Counted from the first letter of the stretch, positions 14,487-24,022 are shown. The stretch is DNA of 34,983 nucleotides from Lachnospiraceae bacterium (GCA_900759665.1 CAAEWE010000052.1:1-34983), one strand, 5' to 3'. Translations and numbers: made by a program. The notes: a model not told the origin generated them from the letters alone.

Positions 14487-14639
14487 CTATTCTGCGTTCT
14501 TTGTGCCGGTACCTGCATCGGCCAGAATACTCTGGAGCAGATCCATTACATCTGTTGTACTGTTTCCGTAAATAGCATCTTCTGCCTGTTCAATATCAAG
14601 ACTTGGCTGAAATTTTTCTAATTCTGCCTCAAAATCCAT
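14487..14639 (-). CDS. 50-aa acidic protein between the FapA-family gene and the TPR gene
   Basis: A 50-codon frame begins MDFEAELEKFQPSLDIEQAE and ends GTGTKNAE. It is preceded by GGAGG nine bases before the ATG. It is acidic, soluble and likely helical. It fits neatly into the gap between two same-strand genes (58 bp after one, 11 bp before the other), which supports a real gene in the operon. No family is recognised. Confidence 0.62.
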   Translation of the reverse strand: MDFEAELEKFQPSLDIEQAEDAIYGNSTTDVMDLLQSILADAGTGTKNAE

Positions 14640-14697
14640 CTTACACTACCTCCATTCCATCATCAAATCATTTCTGCCGCAATTATCGACATCATAC

Positions 14698-16095
14698 TTA
14701 CTCCAGACCATAGGATACGATTCCCGTTCCTCGTCTTCTATATTCTACACCAGCAATCTCATCCTGAACAGACACATGTTTTCCATTGACCGTGATCTCT
14801 GTTCCGGGATGCACCCTTTTTAAGATGGTGATACTGGCATCATTTGTTTTACTCATCTGATCCACCGTCTCCTGCTTCCGCTTCATGATCATATTGAGAC
14901 GGGTATCCTTTTCAATCTTTGCTCTGGTGAGCTTTAATTTCTTTTGCTGCAGTTCCGGCGTTGGCGAAACCTCCAGAACATGATTGATCTTTTTTAACGC
15001 TTCTAATATCTTTTCCACTTCTCCCTGGATCTGTCGACGGCTTTTCTCATGCTGCGTCAGAAGAGCAAACAGATTATCCTCCATCCCGGCACAGAGCTCT
15101 GTTTTTACTTCAGCTATATTGCCTGCAACCATAGTTTCTATGCTGTGCATCGCAGACACACTTCCTCCGATAATAGCACCAAACCGTCCGGATACCTTGA
15201 CGTCCTGCCCACAGTTGATCTGACAGTTCATGATGGCATTGGCCGCAACATTTCCGTCACAGTCGATAAATGTCTGCTCAAAAAATTTGCCGGAGACATC
15301 GCCCTTTGCGGCAACCTTTCCCTGACCATTGCCCTGCATGCCGTTTTTCAGGATCACATCCTTACCGGCCACCAGTGTGGCTGCCTCCACATACCCATCC
15401 ACGATGATGCTTCCCTTTTCGGAAGTCACCTTCATTCCGGACAGAACATTGCCACGGATCCGGATATCTCCGATAAAATGAACATCTCCCGTTGTGGTAT
15501 AGGATACATCGCTGTCCAATGTCAGCTCCGCACTGATATTTAAAATATCATTCTGATACGTCGCTTTACCGGTCAGTTTAGCTGTATAAATCAGATTATC
15601 CGGGGAAAGCTCAAAGCCCTTGCCTCTCAGACGTGCAAGATCTCTGCCGTTTCGTCCCGGCAGAATCTGTCCCAGAACATTCATCCCATCCTTTGCCTTC
15701 TGTGCCGGATGATAATGCACGATCTCCTGTCCTTCCCCGACAGACGGAACCTGACCACAGGATGTATAATCTACAGAGCCATCCTTGAGGATTTTGGGCC
15801 GGGTATCCACATGGATGGGAAAAAGGAATTCAAACCAGCCATCTTTGCCATCCACCGGCTCCTCCCCTCTGGCAACGGTAAACTGCTCATAGTACCGTTT
15901 TTCGGACACTGCCTTTTGCAGAACATCCTCCAGAACACCATGCTCCACGCCTGCCGCCTTTAAAAGAATCTTTAGATCATCCATTCGAAACTCCTGATCA
16001 CGTTTTTCCGGAGTCAGCGTAATATACGCCTCCATATCGTCCTCAGAAATCTCTACCTGGACTTCTCCAAAATCATTTTTTTCCACCTTCTCCAT
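14698..16095 (-). CDS. FapA-family protein (DUF342, polymer-forming beta-helix)
   Basis: The 465-aa protein matches the FapA/DUF342 family. It has an N-terminal domain, a central right-handed beta-helix rich in short turns such as GDVHFIGDIRIRGNV, GSIIVDGYVEAATLVAGKDV and KGDVSG, and a C-terminal coiled coil (about residues 345-420). Family members act in polar localisation or envelope-associated assemblies; the role here is unknown, and no flagellar gene is nearby. The start at 16095 (MEKVEKN) follows AGGGTGA; a longer frame to 16143 lacks a ribosome site. It follows valS by 62 bp and is probably cotranscribed. Confidence 0.88.
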   Translation of the reverse strand: MEKVEKNDFGEVQVEISEDDMEAYITLTPEKRDQEFRMDDLKILLKAAGVEHGVLEDVLQKAVSEKRYYEQFTVARGEEPVDGKDGWFEFLFPIHVDTRPKILKDGSVDYTSCGQVPSVGEGQEIVHYHPAQKAKDGMNVLGQILPGRNGRDLARLRGKGFELSPDNLIYTAKLTGKATYQNDILNISAELTLDSDVSYTTTGDVHFIGDIRIRGNVLSGMKVTSEKGSIIVDGYVEAATLVAGKDVILKNGMQGNGQGKVAAKGDVSGKFFEQTFIDCDGNVAANAIMNCQINCGQDVKVSGRFGAIIGGSVSAMHSIETMVAGNIAEVKTELCAGMEDNLFALLTQHEKSRRQIQGEVEKILEALKKINHVLEVSPTPELQQKKLKLTRAKIEKDTRLNMIMKRKQETVDQMSKTNDASITILKRVHPGTEITVNGKHVSVQDEIAGVEYRRRGTGIVSYGLE

Positions 16096-16157
16096 AAAAT
16101 CACCCTGCCTTCCGGGATGTCCACCCCTGTTATGGTCAAACACCTATCTACGGTACA

Positions 16158-18803
16158 TTATTTCTCCAGTGCTTTTAACTCTTCCTCAACCTTTGTCATC
16201 ATACTTGTATATTTCTCTAATTTTTCCTTTTCCTCTGCGATCTTGCTCTCCGGAGCTTTGCTCATAAACCTCTCATTGTTCAGCATACCGTTAACACGCT
16301 TGAGTTCTCCCTCCAGACGCTTCTTCTCCTTGGTAAGACGTTCCTTTTCCTTCTCAAAATCAACAAGATCAGCAAGCGGCATGTAGATCGTTGCCTTTGG
16401 AATAACAACAGATACTGCATTCTCCTCGATACCAGTCTTATCCATCTGAACGAAAAGCTCAGAAGCATAGATCATATGCTCATAGGCATCTCTGCTGCCC
16501 TCCAGCACCTTGCAGGTTGCCTCGTCGTCTGCAACGATATAAACCTGTGCCTTGCGGGAATTGGCTACATTCATCTCGGTACGGATATTACGGATACCGC
16601 GGATAACGTTCTTGATATTCTCTGCCATTTCCTCGGCTGCCGGATTATTCCACTGCTCCTTGTACTCCGGCCATGAAGAGATCATAATAGACTCTTCCTC
16701 TGACTGGATCGTGCAGAAGATTTCCTCTGTGATAAACGGCATATATGGATGAAGCAGCTTCAGAGAATCGATCAGCACCGTACGGAGTGTCCAGAATGCT
16801 GCATTGGCAGAAGCAGGATCTTCCTCCTTTGCAAACAGTCTCGGCTTTACGATCTCAATATACCAGTCACAGAACTCGGTCCAGATAAAGTCATTGATCT
16901 TCTGTACGGCTACTCCCAGCTCGTACTTCTCCATATTCTCGGTAACTTCCTTCGCCAGGGTATTTACCTTGGAAAGGATCCATTTATCTGCCTCTTTCAA
17001 TTCATCATATGCAGGCTCTATAATGGTATTGTCACCAAGATGCATCATAATGAAACGGGACGCATTCCATACCTTATTGGCAAAGTTACGGCTTGCCTCT
17101 ACACGCTCCCAGTAGAAACGCATATCATTACCCGGTGCATTTCCTGTGACCAGCGTGAAACGAAGTGCATCTGCACCATACTTATCAATAACCTCCAATG
17201 GATCAATACCATTGCCGAGGGATTTACTCATCTTACGTCCCTGGGAGTCGCGGACAAGTCCGTGGATCAGTACCGTATCAAACGGAACCTTGCCGGTATG
17301 CTCCAGTCCGGAGAACATCATACGGATGACCCAGAAGAAAATAATATCATATCCGGTTACAAGAGTGCTGGTTGGATAGAAGTAATCCATCTCTTCCGTA
17401 TTGTCCGGCCAGCCAAGAGTACTGAACGGCCACAGCGCAGAAGAGAACCAGGTATCCAGCGTATCCGGATCCTGACGCATCGGCTTCCCGCATTTTGGAC
17501 AATTGCAGCTGCTTTCCTTTGTTACAACCATCTCTCCGCAGTCATCACAGTAAAATGCCGGAATCTGATGACCCCACCAGAGCTGACGGGAAATACACCA
17601 GTCACGGATATTCTCCAGCCAGTGATAATATGTCTTGTCAAAATGCGGTGGTACAAACTTGGTATCTCCGTTCTTAACAGCCTCGATCGCAGGCTTTGCC
17701 AGATCATCCATCTTCACAAACCACTGAAGAGATACTCTTGGCTCTACTGTTGTATGACAGCGATAGCAGGTTCCTACATTGTGCTCGTGATCCTCGATCT
17801 TTAAGAGAGCACCCTCTGCCTCCAGATCCTTAACAATAGCCTTTCTCGCCTCGTAACGATCCATGCCGGCATATTTCGGATAATCTTCTACGATCTTAGC
17901 ATCGTCTGTCAGTACATTGATTACTTCCAGATTGTGACGTTTTCCTACCTCAAAGTCATTCGGGTCATGCGCCGGTGTGATCTTTACAACACCGGTACCA
18001 AACTCCATATCTACATAATCATCTGCGATGATCGGGATCTGACGGTGTACGATCGGCAGATCCAGCATCTTCCCTACCATATCTTTATAACGCTCATCAT
18101 TTGGATTGACTGCAACGGCTGTATCTCCGAGAAGTGTCTCCGGACGTGTGGTTGCCAGATCAATATAGCCGGTGCCGTCTGTGGTCTTATAACGCAGATG
18201 CCAGAAGCTTCCTGCCTGATCCTCATATTCTACCTCTGCATCAGAAAGAGAAGTCAGACAATGAGGACACCAGTTGATAATACGCTTTCCACGATAGATC
18301 AGTCCCTTGTTGTACAGCTTGACAAATACTTCCTTTACTGCCTTGGAGCATCCCTCATCCATGGTGAAACGCTCTCTGTCCCAGTCGCAGGAAGAACCGA
18401 TCTTTTTCAGCTGTTCTACAATACGGCCACCGTACTGCTTCTTCCAGTCCCAAACATGCTCCAGAAACTTCTCTCTGCCGATATCATCCTTGGAAATACC
18501 CTGCTCCCGAAGCTTTTCTACAACCTTTGCCTCTGTGGCAATGGATGCATGGTCGGTTCCCGGTACCCAGAGTGCCTCATAACCCTGCATTCTCTTAAAA
18601 CGGATCAGAATATCCTGAAGTGTATTATCCAGGGCATGTCCCATGTGGAGCTGTCCCGTGATATTTGGCGGTGGCATAACGATCGTAAACGGTTTCTTGC
18701 TGCGATCTACCTCCGCGTGAAAGTACTTTTTCTCCTGCCATTTATCATAGGTTCTCTTCTCAATGTCCGCAGGATTGTAGTTTTTTTCCAGTTCTTTTGC
18801 CAT
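16158..18803 (-). CDS. valS: Valyl-tRNA synthetase
   Basis: ValS charges tRNA-Val with valine. The 881-aa length and all class I landmarks fit: PPPNITGQLHMGHA with the HIGH-type motif at 53-56, the editing domain (about 200-350) with TTRPETLLGDTA, a zinc site CDDCGEM...CPKCGK, KMSKS at 524-528, and the C-terminal coiled-coil arm. AGGA lies eight bases before the ATG. Only 72 bp separate it from the upstream gene, so there is no room for a T-box leader of the kind often found before valS in Firmicutes. Long open frames on the opposite strand are shadows. Confidence 0.99.
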   Translation of the reverse strand: MAKELEKNYNPADIEKRTYDKWQEKKYFHAEVDRSKKPFTIVMPPPNITGQLHMGHALDNTLQDILIRFKRMQGYEALWVPGTDHASIATEAKVVEKLREQGISKDDIGREKFLEHVWDWKKQYGGRIVEQLKKIGSSCDWDRERFTMDEGCSKAVKEVFVKLYNKGLIYRGKRIINWCPHCLTSLSDAEVEYEDQAGSFWHLRYKTTDGTGYIDLATTRPETLLGDTAVAVNPNDERYKDMVGKMLDLPIVHRQIPIIADDYVDMEFGTGVVKITPAHDPNDFEVGKRHNLEVINVLTDDAKIVEDYPKYAGMDRYEARKAIVKDLEAEGALLKIEDHEHNVGTCYRCHTTVEPRVSLQWFVKMDDLAKPAIEAVKNGDTKFVPPHFDKTYYHWLENIRDWCISRQLWWGHQIPAFYCDDCGEMVVTKESSCNCPKCGKPMRQDPDTLDTWFSSALWPFSTLGWPDNTEEMDYFYPTSTLVTGYDIIFFWVIRMMFSGLEHTGKVPFDTVLIHGLVRDSQGRKMSKSLGNGIDPLEVIDKYGADALRFTLVTGNAPGNDMRFYWERVEASRNFANKVWNASRFIMMHLGDNTIIEPAYDELKEADKWILSKVNTLAKEVTENMEKYELGVAVQKINDFIWTEFCDWYIEIVKPRLFAKEEDPASANAAFWTLRTVLIDSLKLLHPYMPFITEEIFCTIQSEEESIMISSWPEYKEQWNNPAAEEMAENIKNVIRGIRNIRTEMNVANSRKAQVYIVADDEATCKVLEGSRDAYEHMIYASELFVQMDKTGIEENAVSVVIPKATIYMPLADLVDFEKEKERLTKEKKRLEGELKRVNGMLNNERFMSKAPESKIAEEKEKLEKYTSMMTKVEEELKALEK

Positions 18804-18857
18804 TGTCTTACGTCCTTTCTCTTTTATCTATAATAATTTTCTTTATCAGCGCCTAAT

Positions 18858-18876
18858 ATGAGTCTTTCGGACTCAT
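18858..18876. repeat. Short hairpin repeat, copy 2
   Basis: ATGAGTC-TTTCG-GACTCAT forms a 7-bp stem directly after the stop codon of the transglutaminase-like gene. The flanks match those of the hairpin at 7931-7950, while three stem positions differ in a compensated way. It is a weak terminator at best, since no U-run follows. Confidence 0.6.
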
Positions 18877-19817
18877 TATATTTTGCGTTTATCTACCGGG
18901 TGCAGCCCGAAACTCCCATATGTCGCATTATAATACTTCCAGAAATCCTTCGCCTTGGAAAACAGATTGTCATATACTCTGCCATTCATTTCCACCCAGG
19001 CATGACTGGTATCATGGCACACATAGACATCTCTGTATCCAATTTCATGAAAGAGAAATGCCAGTGCAGATGATTCTGACACACAGCAGCCCGCATGATG
19101 CCGGAAAATGTCATTGGCAAAGGTGCTTTCCCACCCCTTTTTCTTATAGATCGGTTCCAGAAAACGATATCTTCGGTAATCACATTTCATAATGTACCGA
19201 TAACATTTCATTTTCTTTTGATCCCTTGTATCTGAGGGCTTTGTGATCCGCTTAAGCAGTCTTGCCGCTGTACGCATGGTTTCTATCTTTTTGACACTGA
19301 GCTTTGTCTGCACCGCCTGGCCTTTCCGGATCCGGATACCATCGACCTTGCCGCGGTGCACCAGCACGCCTGTGGCACGATCCAGATAATGATACCTTCT
19401 GCCCCGTTTCAGCCAGCCATGATACATATCTCCGTTTTTGTCAAAATAATAGGTCTTTTTCTTTAATGTAAGAAATCCCCCGGTCAGCTTTTTGCCACCT
19501 TTATATACATACCATGTCGTATATTTTTTATGGACAAGCCTGCCCGGTACCGGTGTGGCTGTAGGTTTTGCCGTAGGATCCGGTTTCATCGTATGTTTGG
19601 GATTTACTGCAGCTGCAGAAGCCGTCGGTTGCGGAGACTGCTCTGCCTCCCCCTCCGGCACCTGGGTTTCTGGTAATTCTGCTGCGGCAGATTCTGTAAC
19701 ATGTCCTATGGCAGCATAAACCGTATTCCCGCCGACACTGACTCCACATAAAAGTCCCAGTGCAATTGCAGCCGCAACACCAGTCCTTCCGCCTCTGATC
19801 CGTCTTTTTCCTCTCAT
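18876..19817 (-). CDS. Secreted transglutaminase-like protein with cell-wall-binding-type repeats
   Basis: The 313-aa protein has a twin-basic N-terminus and hydrophobic core ending near VYAA (residues 33-36), a signal peptide. A Pro/Thr/Ala linker follows. Next come Gly/aromatic repeats such as YYFDKNGDMYHGWLKRG (about 100-160) that resemble choline/cell-wall-binding repeats. The C-terminal domain has a transglutaminase/papain-like triad: C244 or C245 in GCCVSESSALAF, H272 in TSHAWVEM, and D283 in VYDNLF. Such domains act as proteases or cross-linkers; the substrate is unknown. AGGAG lies six bases before the ATG. It follows a small secreted protein by 13 bp, so the two are probably made together. 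Confidence 0.82.
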   Translation of the reverse strand: MRGKRRIRGGRTGVAAAIALGLLCGVSVGGNTVYAAIGHVTESAAAELPETQVPEGEAEQSPQPTASAAAVNPKHTMKPDPTAKPTATPVPGRLVHKKYTTWYVYKGGKKLTGGFLTLKKKTYYFDKNGDMYHGWLKRGRRYHYLDRATGVLVHRGKVDGIRIRKGQAVQTKLSVKKIETMRTAARLLKRITKPSDTRDQKKMKCYRYIMKCDYRRYRFLEPIYKKKGWESTFANDIFRHHAGCCVSESSALAFLFHEIGYRDVYVCHDTSHAWVEMNGRVYDNLFSKAKDFWKYYNATYGSFGLHPVDKRKI

Positions 19818-19830
19818 CTGCTGCTCCTGT

Positions 19831-20229
19831 CTATTCTACACTGTCTACAATCCAGTTTTTTCTGTTTTCCGTGTGGCAGTACACCACAAAACCGTCATAC
19901 CTGGCAATACCGTCATACTCATTTTCATAGTAACAGCTTGCTGCCTTGGAAAGCTTTTTATATTTCCCGATTGCTTTGACGAGACTGCTCAGCTTTTTCC
20001 CAATATATTTTTTGGCTTTTTTCTTGTTTTGTTTGATCTTTTTCTGAGCTTTCGTATCCTTTTTTCCTTTTGTGGCAGACTGCGTCGTCGTTGTCGTTGC
20101 ACGTTTTGCAGCACTTGCATACAACACCTGCCCTGGTGTCCCGGCTGTCTCCTGCACCGGAGCAGTCAGAATGATGCCAGAAAGCACACAGGCGATCATG
20201 CCTGCAGGCACAATTTTCTTCCTCCTCAT
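19831..20229 (-). CDS. Small secreted basic protein
   Basis: Not recognised. The 132-aa protein has a signal peptide (MRRKKIVPAGMIACVLSGII, with cleavage probably after YASA). A Lys-rich helical stretch follows, then a compact C-terminal part (ASCYYENEYDGIARYDGF ... VVYCHTENRKNWIVDSVE) with two cysteines that could form a disulfide. The start at 20229 has GGGGATACAAG upstream; an in-frame ATG at 20253 lacks a ribosome site. It lies 41 bp after the DHHW gene and 13 bp before the transglutaminase-like gene. Confidence 0.75.
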   Translation of the reverse strand: MRRKKIVPAGMIACVLSGIILTAPVQETAGTPGQVLYASAAKRATTTTTQSATKGKKDTKAQKKIKQNKKKAKKYIGKKLSSLVKAIGKYKKLSKAASCYYENEYDGIARYDGFVVYCHTENRKNWIVDSVE

Positions 20230-20270
20230 CTTGTATCCCCTCTCATATTTCAATATTTACCCTATTTTAT

Positions 20271-21740
20271 TTATGTTACCACATATTTTCCCAGAAATCC
20301 AGTTGTATAATAGCTTCCATTCTTTTTTGTGATGACCTCGATCTGATAATGATCCGATGGCATAGAAGAGGTATTGATATAGGCACCATAGCTGTATGCC
20401 CGATCCGCTTTTTCATCCATCGGATCATAGACAGCCGGGAACGCCTCATACATCAGCAGATTCTTTTTTCCGTACATGCTGATATAAATTTCTGAATCAT
20501 CGTCTGTCCACCGCTTGTCCGCCTCTCCGGAGATCCGCAGCACACCATCCGTCCCCGGCACTTCTTCCACTTCCATCGTCGCTTTCGTCTGCGTGATCTC
20601 CTCCACATCCTGGTCAAATGTCACGCCCGGAGCCATCATATATGGAATCCCTTCCAATAATGTCGGGATCTGTCTCTGAGCCAGTTCGATCACCACATCA
20701 TCTGCTTTACAGGCATCCACCAGACTTAGATCATACGGCACCTCCTTTGTGAAATATCCTTTCTGATACTCCTGTGCCATAAAGGGAACCAGTGCATTTC
20801 CAAAGGAATCACGATACATCACCAGACTATTATGTTTCTTTTGCTTTTTTGGTTTCTCTTTCGCCGTATTCTTCTGATCATCCTTTTGCGTCTGATTTTC
20901 TGTCTGAATCTCCATCTGCTCGGTGGATGTGACATCATTGACATATTCATATGTCCACGAACGGTCGTAGATCACATTCCAATCTTTCCTGCTGCTTTTC
21001 GGAAAAAGCATTCCCTGAAGATCTCCGGAAAAATTTTTCTTCCGGGTATATGACTCATTCTCATAATGGATATGATCTTTCCCCAAATAATCCAGTAATG
21101 TTCCACAGGCGATCGAAGCTCCCAGATTATTCCAATGTGTGTCCAATTTATGGTACACCTGTTTCTGTTCCTTCCGAAGGGGCGTCTGCAGATCCACATA
21201 ATGAACCTTCTGATCTTTCATCTCCCGGATCAGACGCTCCAGATTTCCCTCACCGCTTCCCGCCTGATAACGATCCGGCATATATTTTCCATAGAGGGTA
21301 TTTTTATTGGGTGCTACGGTAAATGCAAACTCCGCCCCCTGCAGCTGTGCCCCCTGCCCGATCAGGCGTACCACGGTGGCACAATTGTGGATTTCCCGGT
21401 CTGACAAAAGATTCCTCTTCTGATAATCATTCATCGTCTCCTGAAAAAACAGCCAGCCATTCTTTCCCACGATCACCTTATCATTGGCGGAACTGTGAAA
21501 GATTCCGGCTTTGATCCGGGCATCTGCCGTGATCATTTCCTGACGGAATGCAAAATGATCTGCCACATAATCGGTCATGCCCTGAAAGAATCTGGTATTG
21601 ATCCTGCCATTCCGCATCAGCGAAGGCAGTGCTTCCCCGTGCTTTTTCTCTATGCTCAGATCCGCATGATAAACGCTCATTCCCACAAATGGGATCAACA
21701 GAATGAGAAAAAACACTGCAATAAATATTCTTTTTTTCAT
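20271..21740 (-). CDS. AlgX/AlgJ-type (DHHW family) extracytoplasmic protein
   Basis: The 489-aa protein has an N-terminal membrane anchor (residues 4-22). It carries the hallmarks of the SGNH-like DHHW family that partners with MBOAT O-acyltransferases: VGKNGWLFFQ (91-100), KLDTHWNNLGA with D200/H202, and a YRDSFGNA block near 310 that supplies the catalytic serine. It would transfer or handle acyl groups on a secreted or wall polysaccharide outside the membrane. A C-terminal beta-rich region (about 390-489) may bind the glycan. A Lys-rich insert (about 280-305) precedes the SGNH-type block. It lies 56 bp after the MBOAT gene on the same strand. Confidence 0.87.
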   Translation of the reverse strand: MKKRIFIAVFFLILLIPFVGMSVYHADLSIEKKHGEALPSLMRNGRINTRFFQGMTDYVADHFAFRQEMITADARIKAGIFHSSANDKVIVGKNGWLFFQETMNDYQKRNLLSDREIHNCATVVRLIGQGAQLQGAEFAFTVAPNKNTLYGKYMPDRYQAGSGEGNLERLIREMKDQKVHYVDLQTPLRKEQKQVYHKLDTHWNNLGASIACGTLLDYLGKDHIHYENESYTRKKNFSGDLQGMLFPKSSRKDWNVIYDRSWTYEYVNDVTSTEQMEIQTENQTQKDDQKNTAKEKPKKQKKHNSLVMYRDSFGNALVPFMAQEYQKGYFTKEVPYDLSLVDACKADDVVIELAQRQIPTLLEGIPYMMAPGVTFDQDVEEITQTKATMEVEEVPGTDGVLRISGEADKRWTDDDSEIYISMYGKKNLLMYEAFPAVYDPMDEKADRAYSYGAYINTSSMPSDHYQIEVITKKNGSYYTTGFLGKYVVT

Positions 21741-21796
21741 TCACGGCTCCTTCCCTCCGTATCCCGGATATGACCTCCGGCTCACCGGATGCATTG

Positions 21797-23215
21797 TTAA
21801 AAACGAAAATAAATAAACGGATTATATGCGGCAGACGCCAGACTGCAAACGCATATCAAAAACAACAAAAGCACTCCCACATAACGCAGATTTTCCCAAG
21901 CCACGCTGTGAACCTCCCGCCATTTTGATGTCTTCTGTGCAATCACTCCCATCACCGGATAGGAAAATAAAATACCGGTAGCAAGCAGTGCTATGGTATA
22001 ACCGTCCAGCCGCTCCACAATAAATTGTCTCGATAACACATCCCATGAAAAGTTGCCAAACATTGCCCGGATCATGTGCCAGCCATATGCAGCGGTATCT
22101 GCCCGGAACATCACAAACGCCGTCACGGCAATGATCCATGTATATACATTTCCAACCCATTTGAAATGGCATTTGCGAATTGGCAGGATCGTATCCTCCA
22201 GCACATTCATCACGCCGTGGATCATGCCCCAGATCACAAAGGTCCAGTTGGCACCATGCCAGATGCCCGTGAGAAAAAAAACGACCAGTTTATTTGTCTC
22301 TGTCCGAAACTTTCCTTTGCGGTTGCCTCCCAGAGGAATATAGACATATTCCTTAAACCATGATGACAGGGAAATATGCCATCTCCTCCAGAATCCATGA
22401 ATACTGTCCGCACTATATGGATGATCGAAATTTTCCTGAAAATGAAATCCAAACATAGATGCCAGACCGATCGCCATGTCTGAATATCCGCTAAAGTCAT
22501 AAAAGATCTGTAATGCATAACATACAGCTCCCAGCCACGCCACTGCCATACTGTACTGTCCAATATCCAGGGCAAACACCTGATCTGCAATCTTTCCAAG
22601 TCCATTGGCAAGGAGAAGCTTTTTGGCAAGACCTTTCACAAAACGGCAGATCCCCTCCGCTACGCCATCTGTCGTAACAGTCCGGTGATCAAGCTGCGTT
22701 TCGATCTCTCCCCAGCGCACGATAGGCCCGGCGATAAGCTGCGGAAAAAAGGATATGTAAAGCAGCACCTTCATAAAGCTTTTCTGGCACATGTCCCGAT
22801 TCCGGTACACATCAATCACATAGGACATTGCCTGAAACGTAAAAAATGAAATACCAACCGGAAGGGCAATCCCTGGTATATGCAAATGTGATCCGGCAAT
22901 ATGATTGATATTTTCTACCAGAAATCCGGCATACTTAAAGGTTCCCAGAATAACCAGATCGCAAAGTACGGAAACCACCAGCAGAAAAAGCCGGATCCCC
23001 TGTCTCCCTGCTGCTGCCAGCCCTCTGCCAAATCCGTAATTCATCGCGGCCGATGCGATCATCAAAAAAACATATACCGGTTCCCCAAAGGCATAAAAAA
23101 TAAGACTCGCCGCAGTCAGAAATAAATTTTTTGCCCAAAGAGGACGAATCAGCAGATTCCCCAGAAATACAATCGGAAGAAATATAAATAAAAATATTGC
23201 AGAACTAAATACCAT
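21797..23215 (-). CDS. MBOAT-family O-acyltransferase (AlgI/DltB-like)
   Basis: The 472-aa polytopic membrane enzyme has the MBOAT signature: PVGISFFTFQAMSYVIDVYR, FFPQLIAGPIVRW, the RRWHISLSSWFKEYVYIPLG block with H280, and the catalytic H320 in LTGIWHGANWTF. It would pass an acyl group, usually acetyl, across the membrane to an extracellular polymer with the DHHW protein encoded next. AGGA lies six bases before the ATG. It begins just downstream of the rplT terminator and is the first gene of a run that continues to at least the transglutaminase-like protein. Confidence 0.92.
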   Translation of the reverse strand: MVFSSAIFLFIFLPIVFLGNLLIRPLWAKNLFLTAASLIFYAFGEPVYVFLMIASAAMNYGFGRGLAAAGRQGIRLFLLVVSVLCDLVILGTFKYAGFLVENINHIAGSHLHIPGIALPVGISFFTFQAMSYVIDVYRNRDMCQKSFMKVLLYISFFPQLIAGPIVRWGEIETQLDHRTVTTDGVAEGICRFVKGLAKKLLLANGLGKIADQVFALDIGQYSMAVAWLGAVCYALQIFYDFSGYSDMAIGLASMFGFHFQENFDHPYSADSIHGFWRRWHISLSSWFKEYVYIPLGGNRKGKFRTETNKLVVFFLTGIWHGANWTFVIWGMIHGVMNVLEDTILPIRKCHFKWVGNVYTWIIAVTAFVMFRADTAAYGWHMIRAMFGNFSWDVLSRQFIVERLDGYTIALLATGILFSYPVMGVIAQKTSKWREVHSVAWENLRYVGVLLLFLICVCSLASAAYNPFIYFRF

Positions 23216-23246
23216 CTCATATCCTTTCTACATTTATTATATAGGA

Positions 23247-23270
23247 CAAAAAGAGCCCCGAAGGACTCTT
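23247..23270 (-). terminator. Terminator of the infC-rpmI-rplT operon
   Basis: On the minus strand, AAGAGTCC-TTCG-GGGCTCTT forms an 8-bp stem (one G-U) with a stable TTCG loop and a T5 run. It lies about 70 bp after the rplT stop. Confidence 0.92.
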
Positions 23271-23342
23271 CCTGTATCAGCTCCATGGCTGCATATTTGC
23301 AAGTATATCTGCTCTTGACCCTTGCATCATATTGTTTTGTAA

Positions 23343-23699
23343 TTATGCAAGCTTGCTCTTAGCAACCTCAACGAGAGAAGCAAATCCCTCAGGATCAGAG
23401 ATAGCCATCTCAGAAAGCATCTTTCTGTTGATGTCGATCTCGGCCAGCTTCAGACCATACATGAACTTGCTGTATGAAAGACCGTTGAGTCTTGCTGCTG
23501 CGTTGATACGAGCGATCCAGAGACGTCTGAACTGTCTCTTCTTCTCTTTTCTACCTGCGAAAGAGGAAGTCAGGGCTCTCATTACAGACTGCTTTGCTAC
23601 TCTATACTGCTTAGATCTTGCTCCTCTATATCCCTTTGCAAGCTTTAAAACTCGATTGTGTTTCTTCTTTGCATTTAATCCGCCTTTAATACGTGCCAT
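23343..23699 (-). CDS. rplT: 50S ribosomal protein L20
   Basis: L20 is an early assembly protein of the large subunit that binds 23S rRNA. In Firmicutes it also represses its own operon through the leader RNA. The 118-aa sequence begins MARIKGGLNAKKKHNRVLKL and has the family's LWIARINAAARLNGLSYSKF block. It lies 18 bp after rpmI and before a strong terminator. Confidence 0.99.
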   Translation of the reverse strand: MARIKGGLNAKKKHNRVLKLAKGYRGARSKQYRVAKQSVMRALTSSFAGRKEKKRQFRRLWIARINAAARLNGLSYSKFMYGLKLAEIDINRKMLSEMAISDPEGFASLVEVAKSKLA

Positions 23700-23717
23700 T
23701 TGTCTTTCCTCCTTAAA

Positions 23718-23918
23718 TTATTTAGAATATGGTAAAATGCGCTTCATCATCTTTGCGTTTGTTGCATCTACCTCTACAGCTTTTCTCAGGTTTCTCTTTC
23801 TCTTTGTAGACTTCTTGTTCAGGATGTGGCTCTTATAAGCCTTCATCTTCATGAGCTTTCCTGTTCCTGTAGTTTTGAAACGCTTTGCAGCTGCGCGCTT
23901 TGTTTTCATTTTTGGCAT
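23718..23918 (-). CDS. rpmI: 50S ribosomal protein L35
   Basis: L35 is a small, very basic large-subunit protein. The 66-aa sequence MPKMKTKRAAAKRFKTTGTG ... LRKAVEVDATNAKMMKRILPY is full length. It lies between infC and rplT as in other bacteria. Confidence 0.99.
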   Translation of the reverse strand: MPKMKTKRAAAKRFKTTGTGKLMKMKAYKSHILNKKSTKRKRNLRKAVEVDATNAKMMKRILPYSK

Positions 23919-24022
23919 GATAGTTTCCTCCTTATTTGCATAATATTTATAATCTGGCGTATCTGCATCGGCAGTACACCGCCTTGAAAGCCTTGCTCAC
24001 CGGATGACCGGTCAGCCAATCT

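Noticed and set aside
16749..18833. Long plus-strand open frames opposite valS
   Set aside because: They lie fully antisense to a clear valS and have no family features.
23216..23246. Promoter for the MBOAT gene (TATAAT in the minus strand just before its ribosome site)
   Set aside because: No acceptable -35; the match overlaps the rplT terminator area and is not distinctive enough.
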